A DNA stretch of 64,000 nt from Corynebacterium tuberculostearicum SK141 (GTDB lineage: Bacteria; Actinomycetota; Actinomycetes; Mycobacteriales; Mycobacteriaceae). The stretch spans positions 1 through 64,000 of the forward strand of contig NZ_ACVP01000023.1 in the NCBI RefSeq assembly GCF_000175635.1, given 5' to 3'. Numbering within the stretch: position 1 is the first letter of the stretch; every line of letters starts with the position of its first letter. Position numbers and translations under genes: made by a program. This document shows, piece by piece, positions 52,374 to 63,681 of this stretch. The notes under the pieces were generated by a model. The model was not told the origin of the DNA, made no database searches, and saw only the letters and a list, made by a program, of their open reading frames with translations.

Positions 52374-52922
52374 TTAATCCTGAGGCATGTACTTGGCTTC
52401 CACGTCGCGGAAGCGGCGGACGTTGTCGATGACGGTGTCCTTATCGCCAGATTGCAACGCCCAGACGGGGACGAATTCGAATTCGGGCAGCTCAAGGCGT
52501 GCCATACGCTGGCCTACGGGGAAGGAAAGTCCGTAGACCACCTGCCACGGATAAAAGCGCGTGCCCACGATATTGCGGACCTCTACCCCATCCTCATTGG
52601 CGCGCAAGCGTGGACGGTTAAGAGCGATCCAGGACAGAACGGAAATCAGAACACCAACGCCAGGGAAGGCGAATTTATCGATGGTAGTCACGTGCGCACC
52701 GGTAAAGGACACATCCAAGGTGATTCCCATGAAGATATGGATGGCCATAACGAGGATCACCCAGGCGATAGCCACCTTGCGGAGGAAAGGCGAGGTTGCC
52801 GTAAACTCCCATGGCTTAGACGTGGTCTGGGCGAAGGGATCGGCACTGGTATAGGCCAATACTTCGGCGTCGCTAAGCTGGCGGCTGTGCTGCGGATTCT
52901 TTGGGGCCTGCGCCTCGTTCAT
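52374..52922 (-). CDS. Membrane protein with PH-like domain
   Basis: The ATG at 52922 gives 182 residues; it has AGGAG at 7 nt, while the ATG at 52928 touches that site. Two membrane segments (about 62-82 and 90-110) are followed by a bacterial PH-like domain (NRPRLRANEDGVEVRNIVGT, then YPWQVVYGLSFPVGQRMARL). Proteins of this kind lie between rib genes and uvrC in related genomes. The function is unknown. Confidence 0.85.
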   Translation of the reverse strand: MNEAQAPKNPQHSRQLSDAEVLAYTSADPFAQTTSKPWEFTATSPFLRKVAIAWVILVMAIHIFMGITLDVSFTGAHVTTIDKFAFPGVGVLISVLSWIALNRPRLRANEDGVEVRNIVGTRFYPWQVVYGLSFPVGQRMARLELPEFEFVPVWALQSGDKDTVIDNVRRFRDVEAKYMPQD

Positions 52923-52997
52923 GTGCATACTCCTTTGGGGCGCGCCCCGCCGGCCACCTTAGTGGTCAAGCATCGGGCGCTGACGCATTGCTAGCGG

Positions 52998-53477
52998 TTA
53001 CTTCTGTGCTGCGTTTAGTGTACGCAACTGCAGCGCGGTATCTAAAGCTGCAATCATAGCTTCGGCGCCCTTGTTTTCTACCGAATCTGCAAAACCGGCA
53101 CGGTCGATGGCTTGCTGCTGGTCGTTGACTGTCAGCACACCGTTAGCAACCGGGGTGGATTCATCGAGCGAGATGCGAGTCAGCGCCTGGGTGACAGAGT
53201 CGCATACGTAATCAAAGTGCGGGGTGCCGCCACGGATAACGCAGCCTAGCGCCACCACGGCATCGTAGGCACGGGCTGCTGCTTGGACCACAACGCCAAG
53301 TTCCAGCGCACCTACCACTCGGTATTCGTCAACCTCGGCCCCATTATCGGTTGCAGTCTGCACCGCCTGGGCATGGAGCTGGTCGCAGATTTCTGCGTTC
53401 CACGTAGCAGTAACCACGGCAACGCGCAGTCTACTGCCATCTACCTGGGCAATATCAGGCAGGCCTTCTTTACTCAT
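52998..53477 (-). CDS. ribH: Lumazine synthase
   Basis: The 159-residue enzyme joins the butanone phosphate and the ribitylamino-uracil to make lumazine. Blocks are [50 protein letters not shown] with the catalytic His and [17 protein letters not shown]. The ATG follows AAGGAT. It is the last rib gene of the cluster. Confidence 0.97.
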   Translation of the reverse strand: MSKEGLPDIAQVDGSRLRVAVVTATWNAEICDQLHAQAVQTATDNGAEVDEYRVVGALELGVVVQAAARAYDAVVALGCVIRGGTPHFDYVCDSVTQALTRISLDESTPVANGVLTVNDQQQAIDRAGFADSVENKGAEAMIAALDTALQLRTLNAAQK

Positions 53478-53506
53478 CGCTATCCTTTCAATCGCACGTC
53501 AAAGAT

Positions 53507-54769
53507 TTATTTATGTTCGGCGTCCCACTGGGCAACCTGCGGAAGGTCGTGTCCCATGCGGTCGCGCTTAGTACGCAAGTATTCAATATTATCCGCGTGT
53601 GCTGGGGTGGCCAGCGGCGTGTGGTGGCTGGCATCCACACCAAAGCCGCTCAGACCTTCGCCCTTATGCGGATTATTGGTCAAAAGGTTTGCGGATTCGA
53701 TGCCGAGATCGCGAAGGATCTGCCCGGCCACGGAATACTCGCGGGCGTCCTCGGGCAGTCCCTGCTCTAGGTTGGCATCGACGGTGTCCATGCCCGAATC
53801 CTGCAGGCGGTACGCCTCCAACTTATGCAAAAGCCCGATGCCGCGTCCTTCCTGACCACGCAGGTAGATGACCACGCCGCGGCCTTCCTGGCTGATAAGG
53901 CGCATGGATTCATGCAGTTGGGGCCCGCAATCGCAGCGCCGTGAGCTAAAGGCATCACCGGTTAGGCATTCGGAATGGACGCGCACCATAACGTCGCGTG
54001 CGCCGCGCAGTTGGGCGGGATCCCCAGCGACCAGCGCAACGTGCTCCTGCCCGTCTACCTCATGGCGGTAACCGATGGCGGTGAAGTGACCATATTCGGT
54101 GGGTAGCTCAGTGGCAACCTGGCGGGTGACCTGCGTTTCATTATGGCGGCGCCACTCGATGAGCTGCGCGATAGAGATCATGGAGAGCCCATGTGTATCG
54201 GCAAAGCGGCGCAACTCTGGCGAGCGTGCCATATCCGTGGGGTCATCCTCGGAGACGATCTCGCACAGCACACCGGCCGGGCGCAGGCCCGCCAAACGGG
54301 CCAGATCAATGGAAGCCTCAGTATGGCCGTCGCGCTCCAGAACGCCACCTGGGCGGGCGCACAGCGGCACCACGTGACCTGGCCGGGTGAATTCGCCGGG
54401 CGTGGTGTTTGGGTCTGCCAGACGCCGGATGGTTTCTGCGCGCGAAGTCGCAGAAATACCGGTACTGCCCGTTGCTGCGTCCACGGTCACCGTATAGGCG
54501 GTGCCGCGCACATCCTGGTTGACCGCCAGCATCGGCGGAAGGTTCAGGCGGTTGCAATCGTCTGGCAATAAGGGTGCGCAGATATATCCAGAGGAATAGC
54601 GCACCATGAAGGCTACGAGTTCCGGGGTGGCTAGCTCCGCGGCGAAAATCAGATCGCCTTCATTTTCGCGATCCTCATCATCGATGACAACAACCGGCTT
54701 ACCAGCGGCGATATCCGCGATGGCCTGGTCGATGGAATCTAGACGGATGGAATTATCACTCGCGCTCAT
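53507..54769 (-). CDS. ribBA: Bifunctional DHBP synthase / GTP cyclohydrolase II
   Basis: This 420-residue fusion makes both riboflavin precursors. The N-terminal RibB domain (1-200) has [16 protein letters not shown] and RPGHVVPL. The C-terminal RibA domain (about 205-410) has the zinc cysteines [15 protein letters not shown] and the GTP-binding [18 protein letters not shown]. Both active sites look complete. It starts 11 bp after ribE. Confidence 0.97.
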   Translation of the reverse strand: MSASDNSIRLDSIDQAIADIAAGKPVVVIDDEDRENEGDLIFAAELATPELVAFMVRYSSGYICAPLLPDDCNRLNLPPMLAVNQDVRGTAYTVTVDAATGSTGISATSRAETIRRLADPNTTPGEFTRPGHVVPLCARPGGVLERDGHTEASIDLARLAGLRPAGVLCEIVSEDDPTDMARSPELRRFADTHGLSMISIAQLIEWRRHNETQVTRQVATELPTEYGHFTAIGYRHEVDGQEHVALVAGDPAQLRGARDVMVRVHSECLTGDAFSSRRCDCGPQLHESMRLISQEGRGVVIYLRGQEGRGIGLLHKLEAYRLQDSGMDTVDANLEQGLPEDAREYSVAGQILRDLGIESANLLTNNPHKGEGLSGFGVDASHHTPLATPAHADNIEYLRTKRDRMGHDLPQVAQWDAEHK

Positions 54770-54780
54770 AAGGTAGCAGT

Positions 54781-55395
54781 CTAGTCCTTAGCCTCAAGGG
54801 GTTGAGCTTCGGGGTGAAGCATCTTTTCTACATACTTGGCCAGCACATCCACCTCGAGATTTACCTCTCCTCCCACCGGCAAGGCGCCATGAATAGTATC
54901 GCGCAAAGTGGTGGGGATAAGGGATACCTCGAACCAGTCTGGGCCCACGGCGCTCACAGTCAGCGAGGTGCCGCTCACAGCAATGGAGCCCTTTTCCACG
55001 ACGTATCGGGAAAGCTCCGACGGCAAGCTAAACCGCAGCACATCCCAGTTCTCGGAGTTAGTTCGGCTCTGCAGCGTAGCGGTGCCGTCCACGTGGCCTT
55101 GCATAATGTGCCCGCCCAGCCGGGTGGTGGGAAGCAGCGCCGGTTCGACATTGACCGGATCGCCCTCGGCAAGGCGCCCCAGGGCGGTGCGGTCAAGGGA
55201 CTCCTGCATCACATCCGCACAAAAAGTATCGGCCGACAGATCCGCCACGGTAAGGCATACGCCGTTAATGGCAATGGAATCACCCAGTGCGGCCTCCGCA
55301 ACGGTACGCGGGGCACGAATGCTCAAACGCAGCGCGTCTGCATGCGGTTCCATTGCCTCCACGGTGCCCAACTCTTGTACTAGCCCAGTAAACAC
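54781..55395 (-). CDS. ribE: Riboflavin synthase alpha chain
   Basis: I take the GTG at 55395 (204 residues, [13 protein letters not shown]), preceded by GAAAGG at 6 nt; the frame extends two codons to a TTG. Two lumazine-binding repeats are visible ([13 protein letters not shown], then the second with [15 protein letters not shown]). The enzyme dismutates two lumazines to riboflavin. It lies 35 bp after ribD. Confidence 0.96.
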   Translation of the reverse strand: MFTGLVQELGTVEAMEPHADALRLSIRAPRTVAEAALGDSIAINGVCLTVADLSADTFCADVMQESLDRTALGRLAEGDPVNVEPALLPTTRLGGHIMQGHVDGTATLQSRTNSENWDVLRFSLPSELSRYVVEKGSIAVSGTSLTVSAVGPDWFEVSLIPTTLRDTIHGALPVGGEVNLEVDVLAKYVEKMLHPEAQPLEAKD

Positions 55396-55430
55396 GTCCA
55401 ACCTTTCTCGCTCACTGCTTTGTCCAGCGC

Positions 55431-56453
55431 CTAGCGCACGTATTCAATAAGAACGTCATCACCCAGCGCCTTCATTCCCACCCGGCGGAAACGGGTGGCT
55501 TCTGCCAGCGTCTGGGTCACGGGGTGCGCGAGCACGCCGCGACCTTCGCCCAGCAAAAGTGGCGCAATATAGGCGGAGATGGCATCCACCAAGTCAGCCT
55601 TGAGAAAGCTGCTGGCCAGGCCTGCGCCTCCTTCCACGAGGACGTCGCGGGCACCGGTGGCGTAGAGTTCGTAGAGAGCTTCTTCGATGCTGTCGTACTG
55701 CTCGTACCCCAACTCGCGCAGGTGGCTTGCTGCATCGCCCGCCGATTCCAAATCACGCTTGCCAATGACCACCCGGCGGGGCTGGTGCGCGCGCAAGCTG
55801 CCGTCGCTCAAGCGCGCGGTGAGCGAGGGATTATCAGCCAGCGCCGTACCGGTACCTACCACGATGGCATCGCGGTGCGCCCTATCGGCATGCACCCAGT
55901 CACGCGCTGCCTCGCCCGTAATCCATTGGCTGGTTCCATCGGCCGCGGCCGTAAAACCGTCCAGCGTTTGCGCGAACTTCAAGGTGACGTGGGGCCGTTG
56001 GGTGCGCACGGCGAATAGCCATGGCACCAAAGCATCCTCGGCGTGCGGGGGCTTTTCTAGCTTGGCGACGTCCACTCCAGCCCCCGCCAGTACTTCTGCT
56101 CCACCCGCAGCCTGCGGGGTGGGATCGGCGTGGAGGTAGTACACGCGAGCCACGCCGGCATCGATAAGCGCCTGCGCACAGGGACCCGTGCGGCCGGTGT
56201 GCGCGCAGGGTTCCAAGGTGACCACGGCCGTGGCCCCGCGCGCCTTATCTCCGGCCTCACGCAACGCCATGACCTCGGCATGCGCACCTCCTACGGGCTG
56301 GGTGGCGCCGACGCCCACAATTTCCCCGGCTGGGGACACGATGACCGCGCCTACCGGTGGATTAGGGCTCGTGGTTCCGCGGACCTCAGCACCCGCGGCC
56401 ATTGCGCGCAATAGCGCTGCGGAGATGTTGCTGTCTTGTAGCCCCGCGCCCAT
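55431..56453 (-). CDS. ribD: Bifunctional riboflavin deaminase/reductase RibD
   Basis: The 340-residue fusion has a zinc deaminase domain (HAEVMAL; LEPCAHTGRTGPCAQAL, residues about 49-90) and a reductase domain from about 150 (VTLKFAQTLDGFTAAADGTS, then VLVEGGAGLASSFLKADLVD). Its ATG overlaps the rpe stop as TAATG, so translation is coupled to rpe. Confidence 0.96.
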   Translation of the reverse strand: MGAGLQDSNISAALLRAMAAGAEVRGTTSPNPPVGAVIVSPAGEIVGVGATQPVGGAHAEVMALREAGDKARGATAVVTLEPCAHTGRTGPCAQALIDAGVARVYYLHADPTPQAAGGAEVLAGAGVDVAKLEKPPHAEDALVPWLFAVRTQRPHVTLKFAQTLDGFTAAADGTSQWITGEAARDWVHADRAHRDAIVVGTGTALADNPSLTARLSDGSLRAHQPRRVVIGKRDLESAGDAASHLRELGYEQYDSIEEALYELYATGARDVLVEGGAGLASSFLKADLVDAISAYIAPLLLGEGRGVLAHPVTQTLAEATRFRRVGMKALGDDVLIEYVR

Positions 56454-57121
56454 TAGGCACCAGCCGCCAGATCACGCAGCTGCTTCACGACGCCGGCGGG
56501 ATCGTCCGACTTGAATACGGCTGAGCCTGCCACGAAAGCGTCGCAGCCCGCCTCGGCGGCTGCCCCGATGGTCTCGGGTGAAATACCGCCATCGATCTCG
56601 ATGACGGTATCAAGGCCCTGATCATCAATGCTGCGGCGCAACTTACGGACCTTCTCCAGCATCTCCGGCATGAACTTTTGCCCACCGAAGCCAGGCTCCA
56701 CAGACATCACGAGCACCTCATCGAAATGGTGCAGCTTATCTAACCACGGTTCGATGGCGGTGCCTGGCTTGATGGAAAAGGCCGCACGCACGCCCAAATC
56801 GCGGATGCGCTGGGCCAAGTCCACTGCCGCCTGGTCATCGGCGACGGCCTCCACGTGGAAGATAATCGTATGTGCGCCCGCCTTGGCATAGGTCTCCACC
56901 CACTTTTCGGGTTCCTCGATCATGAGGTGGACATCTAGTGGCTTATCGGTGCTGCGATGGACCGTGGCCGTGATATCTGGGCCGAAGGACAGGTTGGGCA
57001 CAAAGTGCCCATCCATAATGTCCACATGGACCCAGTCTGCGGTATCAATCGCCGCTAGTTCCTCGCCCAAGCGAGAAAAATCGGCAGCCAGGATGGAAGG
57101 GGAAATGATCGGTGCGGACAT
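56453..57121 (-). CDS. rpe: Ribulose-phosphate 3-epimerase
   Basis: The ATG at 57121 gives 222 residues (MSAPIISPSILAADFSRLGEE). The frame runs on to 57358, but that part overlaps rsmB. Metal and active-site residues are in HVDIMDGHFVPNLSFG, HLMIEEPEKW and VMSVEPGFGGQKF. It makes xylulose-5-phosphate, linking the pentose pathway to ribulose-5-phosphate, the riboflavin precursor, which fits its place before ribD. Confidence 0.97.
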   Translation of the reverse strand: MSAPIISPSILAADFSRLGEELAAIDTADWVHVDIMDGHFVPNLSFGPDITATVHRSTDKPLDVHLMIEEPEKWVETYAKAGAHTIIFHVEAVADDQAAVDLAQRIRDLGVRAAFSIKPGTAIEPWLDKLHHFDEVLVMSVEPGFGGQKFMPEMLEKVRKLRRSIDDQGLDTVIEIDGGISPETIGAAAEAGCDAFVAGSAVFKSDDPAGVVKQLRDLAAGA

Positions 57122-57140
57122 GCCCACCAGTCTATCGCGA

Positions 57141-58691
57141 TTAGTCGGCTGCGCGGCGAAGCGCCGCAAAGAACATGGCGTCGGTACCGTGCCGATGCGG
57201 CCACATCTGCACGGATTTCTCATGGCCCACATCGCCCATATCAGGAATGAGAGCATGTGCATCGAGTTCTTCGGCGCCGAGTTCGCGCACGGCGCGGTCA
57301 ACGATGCCCCGGGTTTCGCGCAGATCTGGCGAACACGTGGAGTAGATAACCACACCACCTGGACGCACCAGGTTTAATGCGGAAGACAAGAGCTCGAATT
57401 GCAGCTGGTTGAGCTCAGCAATATCGGCCTCCGACTTGCGCCACCGCGCCTCTGGGCGGCGACGGAGCGCGCCAAGGCCGGAACAAGGGGCGTCGACAAG
57501 CACGCGGTCAAAGCCCTCTCCCACGCCGGGATTTCGGCCATCTGCCACACGAACGTCTACGGGCAAGTCGCTCACCGTCTTTTCAATCAGCGCCGCTCGG
57601 TGCGGAGATACCTCCACTGCATCAACATGCGCGGAGTCGATGCGGGCAAGCGCCCCCATCAAGGCCGCCTTTCCGCCGGGACCGGCGCAGAGATCCAGCC
57701 ACCGGCCGGTGTCCTCGCCCTCGAGGGGCGCCTCGCATACCGCGCGGGCAATCAGCTGCGAACCCTCGTCCTGCACGGCCGCCAATCCTTGGCGCACGGG
57801 TTCCAATTGGCCGGGGTCACCGGATTCCATGTACACCGCATAAGGGGAATAACGCCCCTCCTCATTGCCGGTCATCAGGGCCAATTCCTCGGCCGAGATT
57901 TCCCCTGGGCGAGCCACCAGATGCACCGAAGGTCGATCCGAATCCGCCGCCAGGGCAGTCTCCAACTCCCCAAGGCCCAACACGCGGCTAAACGATTCCG
58001 CAATCCAGGTGGGGTGGGCATGCTTAAAGGCGATGCCGGCGATTTCCCCCTGTGGAGCGAGCTTGTCCAGCCAAGCCTTGGCCGGCGTCCGCGTAATGGT
58101 GCGCATGATGCCATTGGCAAAGCCTTTGGCCTTGACTTCACCGGCGGCTTCTACCAAACGAACGGTGGTATCAACCGCCGCGTGTGGCTCCACGCGGGTA
58201 TAAAGAACCTGATAAGTGCCCAGGCGCAAGGCATCAACCACGGCGGGGGAAATGGCCTCGAGGCCGCGCGAAGAGCACTCCGCGATGACGGCATCAACTA
58301 CGCCAAGGGTGCGCAGCGTGCCATAGGTGATTTCGGTGGCGAAGGCGGCGTCGCGCCCCTTGAGCTTTTGCTTGCGCAGTGCCTTGGGCAAAATGAGGTT
58401 AGCGAAGGCATCATCATCGCTTACCCTGCGCACCACGTCGAAGGCGACCGAACGCGGCGCATCCACGCCCGCGGCCAGCGCGGCCTGAATCAGACCGCCT
58501 TCCTGGCGCTTGCCGGGACGCTGGCCCTTAGCAGCCTGCCGGCCCCTATGCTGCCCACCGCGGCCGCCACGCTGCTGCCGTTGCGGGCGGCCACCGCGGC
58601 CCTTCGCACCAGTGGATTTGTGGGAGTCCTGCGGCTTGCCCGCCGGGGACTTATCCCCGGACTTGCTGCGGGAACGGAAACCACCACTCAT
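57141..58691 (-). CDS. rsmB: 16S rRNA m5C967-type methyltransferase (Fmu/RsmB)
   Basis: The ATG at 58691 gives 516 residues. The first 80 residues are basic, Gly/Arg/Gln-rich and disordered, longer than in most RsmB proteins. The NusB-like domain follows (about 90-225). The SAM domain has [17 protein letters not shown], the [19 protein letters not shown] motif with the first Cys and the [12 protein letters not shown] motif with the catalytic Cys. It overlaps fmt by 4 bp. Confidence 0.95.
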   Translation of the reverse strand: MSGGFRSRSKSGDKSPAGKPQDSHKSTGAKGRGGRPQRQQRGGRGGQHRGRQAAKGQRPGKRQEGGLIQAALAAGVDAPRSVAFDVVRRVSDDDAFANLILPKALRKQKLKGRDAAFATEITYGTLRTLGVVDAVIAECSSRGLEAISPAVVDALRLGTYQVLYTRVEPHAAVDTTVRLVEAAGEVKAKGFANGIMRTITRTPAKAWLDKLAPQGEIAGIAFKHAHPTWIAESFSRVLGLGELETALAADSDRPSVHLVARPGEISAEELALMTGNEEGRYSPYAVYMESGDPGQLEPVRQGLAAVQDEGSQLIARAVCEAPLEGEDTGRWLDLCAGPGGKAALMGALARIDSAHVDAVEVSPHRAALIEKTVSDLPVDVRVADGRNPGVGEGFDRVLVDAPCSGLGALRRRPEARWRKSEADIAELNQLQFELLSSALNLVRPGGVVIYSTCSPDLRETRGIVDRAVRELGAEELDAHALIPDMGDVGHEKSVQMWPHRHGTDAMFFAALRRAAD

Positions 58692-59635
58692 TGAAACTTC
58701 ACCTCGGCATCCTTGCCTAGTCCGCGGGCCCAATCGGCCGCATTCATCATCTTCTTTCCCGGAGGCTGGATTTTACCCAGCTGGACTGGCTGCGAACCGG
58801 TACCGATGAATACGGCTTTCTTGGCAATGTGCAGCTGCCCTGGTTCTAGTTCCTGTGGAACCGCCGCCTCTTCTATGCGGCTGACCGGTCCAATCTTCAC
58901 GCGGGCCTCGTCCCACATGGTCCATGCACCCGGCCCAGGCGTGTGTGCGCGAATATGCCGATCGATGGCAAAGTCCGGTTGGGCCCACTCCACGCGTGCC
59001 TGCGCGGTAGAGATTTTCGGTGCATAGGTAGCCTCCCCCTGCTGCGGCTGCGCCTCCAGCTGTCCCGCCGCTAGGCCATCCATGGTGGCCACGAGCAGAT
59101 CGCCGCCGGAATAGGCAAGGCGCGTCAACAGGTCATCGGCAGTATCGGTTCCTTTAATCTCCTCCGTCACGGTGCCGAGCACCGGGCCGGTATCAAGGCC
59201 CTCCTCAATGCGGAAGGTTGATGCGCCGGTCACGTCATCGCCTGCGGCAATGGCAGCCTGCACCGGGGCCGCGCCGCGCCATGCCGGAAGCAAGGAAAAG
59301 TGCAGGTTTACCCAGCCATGCTGTGGTAGTTCCAGCAGGTCCTTAGTCACCAGATTGCCGTAGGCCACCACCGGAATCGCCTCAGGCTGCAATTCCTTTA
59401 AGCGGGCGCGCAGCGCCTGCCCATCCTCCGAGTCAGGGCGCAGGGTGGTTGGGGTCAATACTTCAATGCCATGTTCTTGGGCGAGCGCCTTCACTGGGCT
59501 CGGGTGAAGAGTGCGGCCGCGGCCCTTCTTCGCGTCTGGGCGAGTGATTACCGCCACCACCTCGTGCGACGAGGCAAGCAGCTTTTCCAAGGCTACAACG
59601 GCTGGCTCAGGGGTACCGGCAAAAATAATCCGCAT
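58688..59635 (-). CDS. fmt: Methionyl-tRNA formyltransferase
   Basis: The 315-residue enzyme formylates initiator Met-tRNA. Blocks are [20 protein letters not shown], the SLLP formyl-binding loop in [21 protein letters not shown] (split) and the [18 protein letters not shown] block. It is followed by rsmB and preceded by def, the deformylase acting on its products. Confidence 0.97.
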   Translation of the reverse strand: MRIIFAGTPEPAVVALEKLLASSHEVVAVITRPDAKKGRGRTLHPSPVKALAQEHGIEVLTPTTLRPDSEDGQALRARLKELQPEAIPVVAYGNLVTKDLLELPQHGWVNLHFSLLPAWRGAAPVQAAIAAGDDVTGASTFRIEEGLDTGPVLGTVTEEIKGTDTADDLLTRLAYSGGDLLVATMDGLAAGQLEAQPQQGEATYAPKISTAQARVEWAQPDFAIDRHIRAHTPGPGAWTMWDEARVKIGPVSRIEEAAVPQELEPGQLHIAKKAVFIGTGSQPVQLGKIQPPGKKMMNAADWARGLGKDAEVKFQ

Positions 59636-59711
59636 GCGGGGAAACTCTCCTCTTAATATCGTTCAAAATACTAGGCTACAACGCCGCAACGCTGCCGCCA
59701 CAGCGAGTGGG

Positions 59712-60224
59712 CTACGAGGCGTTAAACCACTCGGATTCACGGATGGCGCGCATGGCCTCCTTGCGCACTGGCGCCTCTAGGCGTTGTAGGAAGAGCACCC
59801 CATCGAGGTGGTCGGTCTCATGCTGGATGCACCGAGCCATCAGTCCTGAGGCCACCATGGACACAGGGCGCCCCTCAATATCCTGGCCAGACACAAAAAC
59901 CTGGTTGAACCGCGTGGTTTCCGCGCTAATTCCCGGAATGGATAGGCATCCTTCCGGGCCTGTTTGCTGCTGCTCTCCCACCGGAGTCCAGACCGGGTTA
60001 ACAATCGCCCCGCGCAGCCCAGATTGGGTATGCGAGCAGTCATAGACAAAGATGCGCTTCAAAATCCCCACCTGATTAGCCGCTAGCCCTACTCCTCCGG
60101 CGTTATCCATGGTCTCGAGCATATCGCTCGCCAAAGCACGCAGACCGGCATCAAATTTACTAATTTCCTCCGCGCGGCTACCCAAGACTGGGTCGCCGTA
60201 GATACGCAGCTCTCGAAGGGACAT
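59712..60224 (-). CDS. def: Peptide deformylase
   Basis: The ATG at 60224 gives 170 residues; the GTG at 60233 sits too close to the AAGG site. The three motifs are GGVGLAANQVG, EGCLSIPG with the metal Cys and QHETDHLDGVLF with the metal histidines. It removes the formyl group from nascent proteins. Confidence 0.97.
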   Translation of the reverse strand: MSLRELRIYGDPVLGSRAEEISKFDAGLRALASDMLETMDNAGGVGLAANQVGILKRIFVYDCSHTQSGLRGAIVNPVWTPVGEQQQTGPEGCLSIPGISAETTRFNQVFVSGQDIEGRPVSMVASGLMARCIQHETDHLDGVLFLQRLEAPVRKEAMRAIRESEWFNAS

Positions 60225-60323
60225 GGCAATCACACCTTTCTCATGGCACCGAGACCAAGCCGGCCGGCGGTGGCGGCTTCCTCCGTCGAGACTAGCGCAT
60301 GAGCACCTATGGTCCCGATATGG

Positions 60324-62363
60324 CTAACCCACGTGGATGGGGTCAACCACGATGCGCAAAGGCAGGTCATCCTTGCGGGCGCTGCGCGCGGCGTTGGCGC
60401 TGCGCAATGCCCGCCCCAATTGGGAACGCGGCCCCAGCGGGGTGCGCACGACCAGTCGCTGCGGTGGGCCAAAGCGCTGGCTATCGTAGTCACCAGGCAG
60501 GCTCTGCCCCGGTGGAAGGGGAACTGGGCCCAAGACCTCCGCGTGGTCTGGAAGATCCACAAGCTCGGCAAAGCCATCTAGGGATGCATCCGCACCGTCG
60601 ATGGCAGCAAAATGCACCGCGGGTGGGAAGCGCACTTCGCGCCGGGCAGCAAGCTCTGCCGCGGCCGCGCCCACCATATCCCAACGCAGGAAATGCTGGA
60701 CTACGGTGAGCGACTCATCGGCGGCCAGGATTACTCGACCACCCTTGAAATGCGGCTGCACCAAGGTAGCCGCCTGCGCCCACTTCGCTAGGGTATCCTC
60801 CGTGGCACGCAGGTCTTGCCGGTTGAGCAATGCCCCGGCATCCAAGAGCAACGCCGCGCCATAGGCACCATCTTTTACTTTCGGTTCCGCACCAGGGGTG
60901 GCAATCACCAGCGCCGGCGCATTGTCCACCGCATCGAGCACCTTGTTTCCGCCCGAGACCACCACCCGCGTATTGGGAAAGGCCCGGCCCATTTCTTCCG
61001 CAGTGCGCTCCGAGCCCAACACGATGGCCCGCAGGCGCGGAGACCCGCATTCGGTGCACCGATGCCGTGCCTCGATTCGGCCGCACCAGCGGCACGTAGG
61101 CATTCCTGCTTCTTCCGAGCCCGCGCTTGCCGACGCCCCCTTGGGCGGCAGCCCCAATGGCCCATTGCAATGCCGGCAGCGAGCCGGCGCTCGGCACTGG
61201 CCACAGGCCAAAATGGGTGCATACCCCTTGCGCGGTACCTGCACCAGCACCGGCTCTCCCCTATCCAGCGCCTGGTGGGCGGCTTGGAAGGCCTGTGCTT
61301 GCACTTTTGTGGTGCCGCCCCGCAGGTCGCGGGCGATCGATAGCCCAAAGGACCCGACCGCCTCGATAGCCGGGCAACGCGCCGTTATGGTTTGCTCTTT
61401 GGCCACCACATCGTGCGCCCATCCGGATTCCACGAGGAGCTGTGTCTCCGCCGTCCGCGAGTGGTTGGCCAAAACCATGCTGCAGCCTTCGAAGGCTGAG
61501 CGGGTGGTGAGCACTTCCCTCGCGTGAACATAGGGCTTGAGGTTGTCGACCAAATTATCATTGCCATCATCAAGGATCACCGCCAGCTGCAGGTCTTTGA
61601 CCGGGGCAAAGGCAGCGGACCTGGTGCCAATGACCACGCGCGCTTGGCCCACTAGTGCAGAGAGATAGCGGCGATAGCGCGCCTGCGGGCCCATGCTATT
61701 AGTCAGCACCGTTATCTGCTTTGCCCCAAGTACCTGGCGCAGCGCGGCCTCTACAGCATCGACGCTCTTTTGGTCCGGGGCGACGAGGAGAACTCCGCCA
61801 CCGCCAAGCGCCACTTTGGCAGCGAGGGCAGCGAGCGCATGTGCCCAATCATCGCCCGGGGCGATTTGCCAAGCGGCACGGGCGAGCTTGCCGGCCAGAA
61901 TCGAATCGACGAAAGCCTCGCCATGTTGATAGGCCGACCAGCCTGATAGGTCGGGCTCGCTCGTGGTGCCGAGCTCCTCCCACGGGGTCTCTAAATCGGA
62001 TTCCTCCGCCTTGGCGTGCCGCGGCGGGATAGCAGAGCGGATAATGTCCGAGCGCACGCCGCCGTAGCGGTCTGCCAGGGCGTCGACAAGCCGGGCCAGC
62101 TGCGGCGGATAAACCTGGAAGGGTGAGATAATGCGCTCGATAAAGCGCAGGTTGCCGCCAAATTCGGAGTCATGCCGGCGTTCTAAAACAATCGCGTCCA
62201 CCAAGCGCCCATTGAAGCGGATGCGCACCTTAATCCCCGGTTGGGCGTCCTCCGAATCTGCCTCTTGTACGAGGTAATCAAATCCCCGGTCTAGGTGCGC
62301 GACGCCTAAAAGAGGCAACACCCGCGCAACCGGCTTCCGGGTGGCGGGTGTTTTCTTAGGCAT
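60324..62363 (-). CDS. priA: PriA-like primosome protein without helicase motifs
   Basis: The ATG at 62363 gives 679 residues. The N-terminal 3'-DNA-binding domain (VARVLPLLGVAHLDRGFDYL) and the cysteine zinc region (CGQCRAPARCRHC, then CRWCGRIEARHRCTECGS) are intact. The helicase region lacks Walker A (GGGGVLLVAPDQKSV where GPTGSGKT is expected nearby) and the DEAH box (LDDGNDNLV). This loss is known in actinobacterial PriA. It probably acts as a DNA-binding loader, not as a helicase. Confidence 0.93.
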   Translation of the reverse strand: MPKKTPATRKPVARVLPLLGVAHLDRGFDYLVQEADSEDAQPGIKVRIRFNGRLVDAIVLERRHDSEFGGNLRFIERIISPFQVYPPQLARLVDALADRYGGVRSDIIRSAIPPRHAKAEESDLETPWEELGTTSEPDLSGWSAYQHGEAFVDSILAGKLARAAWQIAPGDDWAHALAALAAKVALGGGGVLLVAPDQKSVDAVEAALRQVLGAKQITVLTNSMGPQARYRRYLSALVGQARVVIGTRSAAFAPVKDLQLAVILDDGNDNLVDNLKPYVHAREVLTTRSAFEGCSMVLANHSRTAETQLLVESGWAHDVVAKEQTITARCPAIEAVGSFGLSIARDLRGGTTKVQAQAFQAAHQALDRGEPVLVQVPRKGYAPILACGQCRAPARCRHCNGPLGLPPKGASASAGSEEAGMPTCRWCGRIEARHRCTECGSPRLRAIVLGSERTAEEMGRAFPNTRVVVSGGNKVLDAVDNAPALVIATPGAEPKVKDGAYGAALLLDAGALLNRQDLRATEDTLAKWAQAATLVQPHFKGGRVILAADESLTVVQHFLRWDMVGAAAAELAARREVRFPPAVHFAAIDGADASLDGFAELVDLPDHAEVLGPVPLPPGQSLPGDYDSQRFGPPQRLVVRTPLGPRSQLGRALRSANAARSARKDDLPLRIVVDPIHVG

Positions 62364-62374
62364 AGGCCTCGATT

Positions 62375-63607
62375 CTACAGACCAGCGGCAGCACGCAATG
62401 CTTCCACTCGGTTCAACTGCTCCCACGGCAGCTCAACGTCGGTCCGTCCAAAGTGACCGTAGGCCGCAGTTTGCGCATAGATGGGGCGCAACAGATCGAG
62501 CTCGCGAATGATAGCGGCCGGGCGCAGGTCAAATACCTGATTTACCGCAGCCTGGATATTCGCATCGCTCAGGCCTTCCTTGGCAGTACCGAAGGTCTCC
62601 ACGTACAGACCCACCGGCTTTGCGCGGCCGATTGCATAAGCCACCTGGACTTCAGCGCGATCTGCCAAGCCCGCGGCGACGATATTCTTAGCCACCCAGC
62701 GCATGGCATAAGCAGCGGAACGGTCCACCTTGCTCGGGTCCTTGCCAGAGAACGCGCCGCCGCCGTGGCGAGCCATGCCGCCGTAGGTATCGACGATGAT
62801 CTTCCGGCCGGTAAGACCGGCATCTCCCATCGGACCGCCAAGGATGAAGGAACCGGAAGGGTTGACCAACAAGGTCGTGTCTTCGGTGTAGTACTTCTCC
62901 AAGCCGGCGTCCTTGATAACCCATTCAAGGACCTCACTGCGCAAGGGGCCTTCCAACCAAGCGCTATCGACCTCGGCATCGTGCTGCGTGGAAATCACCA
63001 CGGTATCCAGGTGGGACGGCTCATTGTCATCGGTGTAGGCAAAGGTCACCTGGGTCTTGCCATCCGGACGGAGGTGATCGACGATGCTTTCCTTGCGTAC
63101 CTGCGTCAGGCGGCGGGACAGGCGATGCGCCAAAGCGATGGGCAGTGGCATGTACTCAGCGGTCTCATTAGAGGCATAGCCGAACATCAGACCCTGGTCG
63201 CCTGCGCCAGCGGTATCGTTTTCGGCGTCATAGTCCTCGTCATGGGCGCGGGCTTCAGTGGAGTTGTCCACTCCGGCGCCAATTTCCTGGGACTGCTCGC
63301 CAATGGCGATATTCACGCCACAGGTGTTGCCATCAAAGCCGACTTCCGAAGAAGTAAAGCCGATGGACTTAAGGGTATCGCGCACCAGCGCCGGGATTTC
63401 CACGTATGCCTCGGTGCGAACCTCGCCCACCACGTGGACCTGGCCGGTGGTTACCAACGTCTCAACGGCCACGCGGGATGCTGGATCCTTTTCAAGCAGG
63501 GCATCAAGGATGGCGTCAGAAATGGCGTCACAAATCTTATCGGGATGGCCTTCTGTCACGGACTCGCTGGTAAAAAGACGAGTTGCCACTGCAGCGTTAT
63601 CAGTCAC
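62375..63607 (-). CDS. metK: S-adenosylmethionine synthetase
   Basis: The GTG at 63607 (410 residues, [20 protein letters not shown]) follows AAGGAAG at 5 nt; the frame is open 7 codons more. Motifs are [14 protein letters not shown], the MAT signature [10 protein letters not shown] and [19 protein letters not shown]. It makes SAM from Met and ATP. The promoter region holds a McbR operator and no SAM riboswitch that I can see. Confidence 0.98.
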   Translation of the reverse strand: MTDNAAVATRLFTSESVTEGHPDKICDAISDAILDALLEKDPASRVAVETLVTTGQVHVVGEVRTEAYVEIPALVRDTLKSIGFTSSEVGFDGNTCGVNIAIGEQSQEIGAGVDNSTEARAHDEDYDAENDTAGAGDQGLMFGYASNETAEYMPLPIALAHRLSRRLTQVRKESIVDHLRPDGKTQVTFAYTDDNEPSHLDTVVISTQHDAEVDSAWLEGPLRSEVLEWVIKDAGLEKYYTEDTTLLVNPSGSFILGGPMGDAGLTGRKIIVDTYGGMARHGGGAFSGKDPSKVDRSAAYAMRWVAKNIVAAGLADRAEVQVAYAIGRAKPVGLYVETFGTAKEGLSDANIQAAVNQVFDLRPAAIIRELDLLRPIYAQTAAYGHFGRTDVELPWEQLNRVEALRAAAGL

Positions 63608-63681
63608 AAAAACTTCCTTTGTTCTCACTGTTGATTCGATGCTGTGGGTTTTCTACGCCCAAGCCTAATACCTCGCAATCC

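Noticed and set aside
52998..57121. FMN riboswitch for the riboflavin genes
   Set aside because: The rib genes are spaced 1-35 bp apart and no RFN element fits in the gaps or before rpe.
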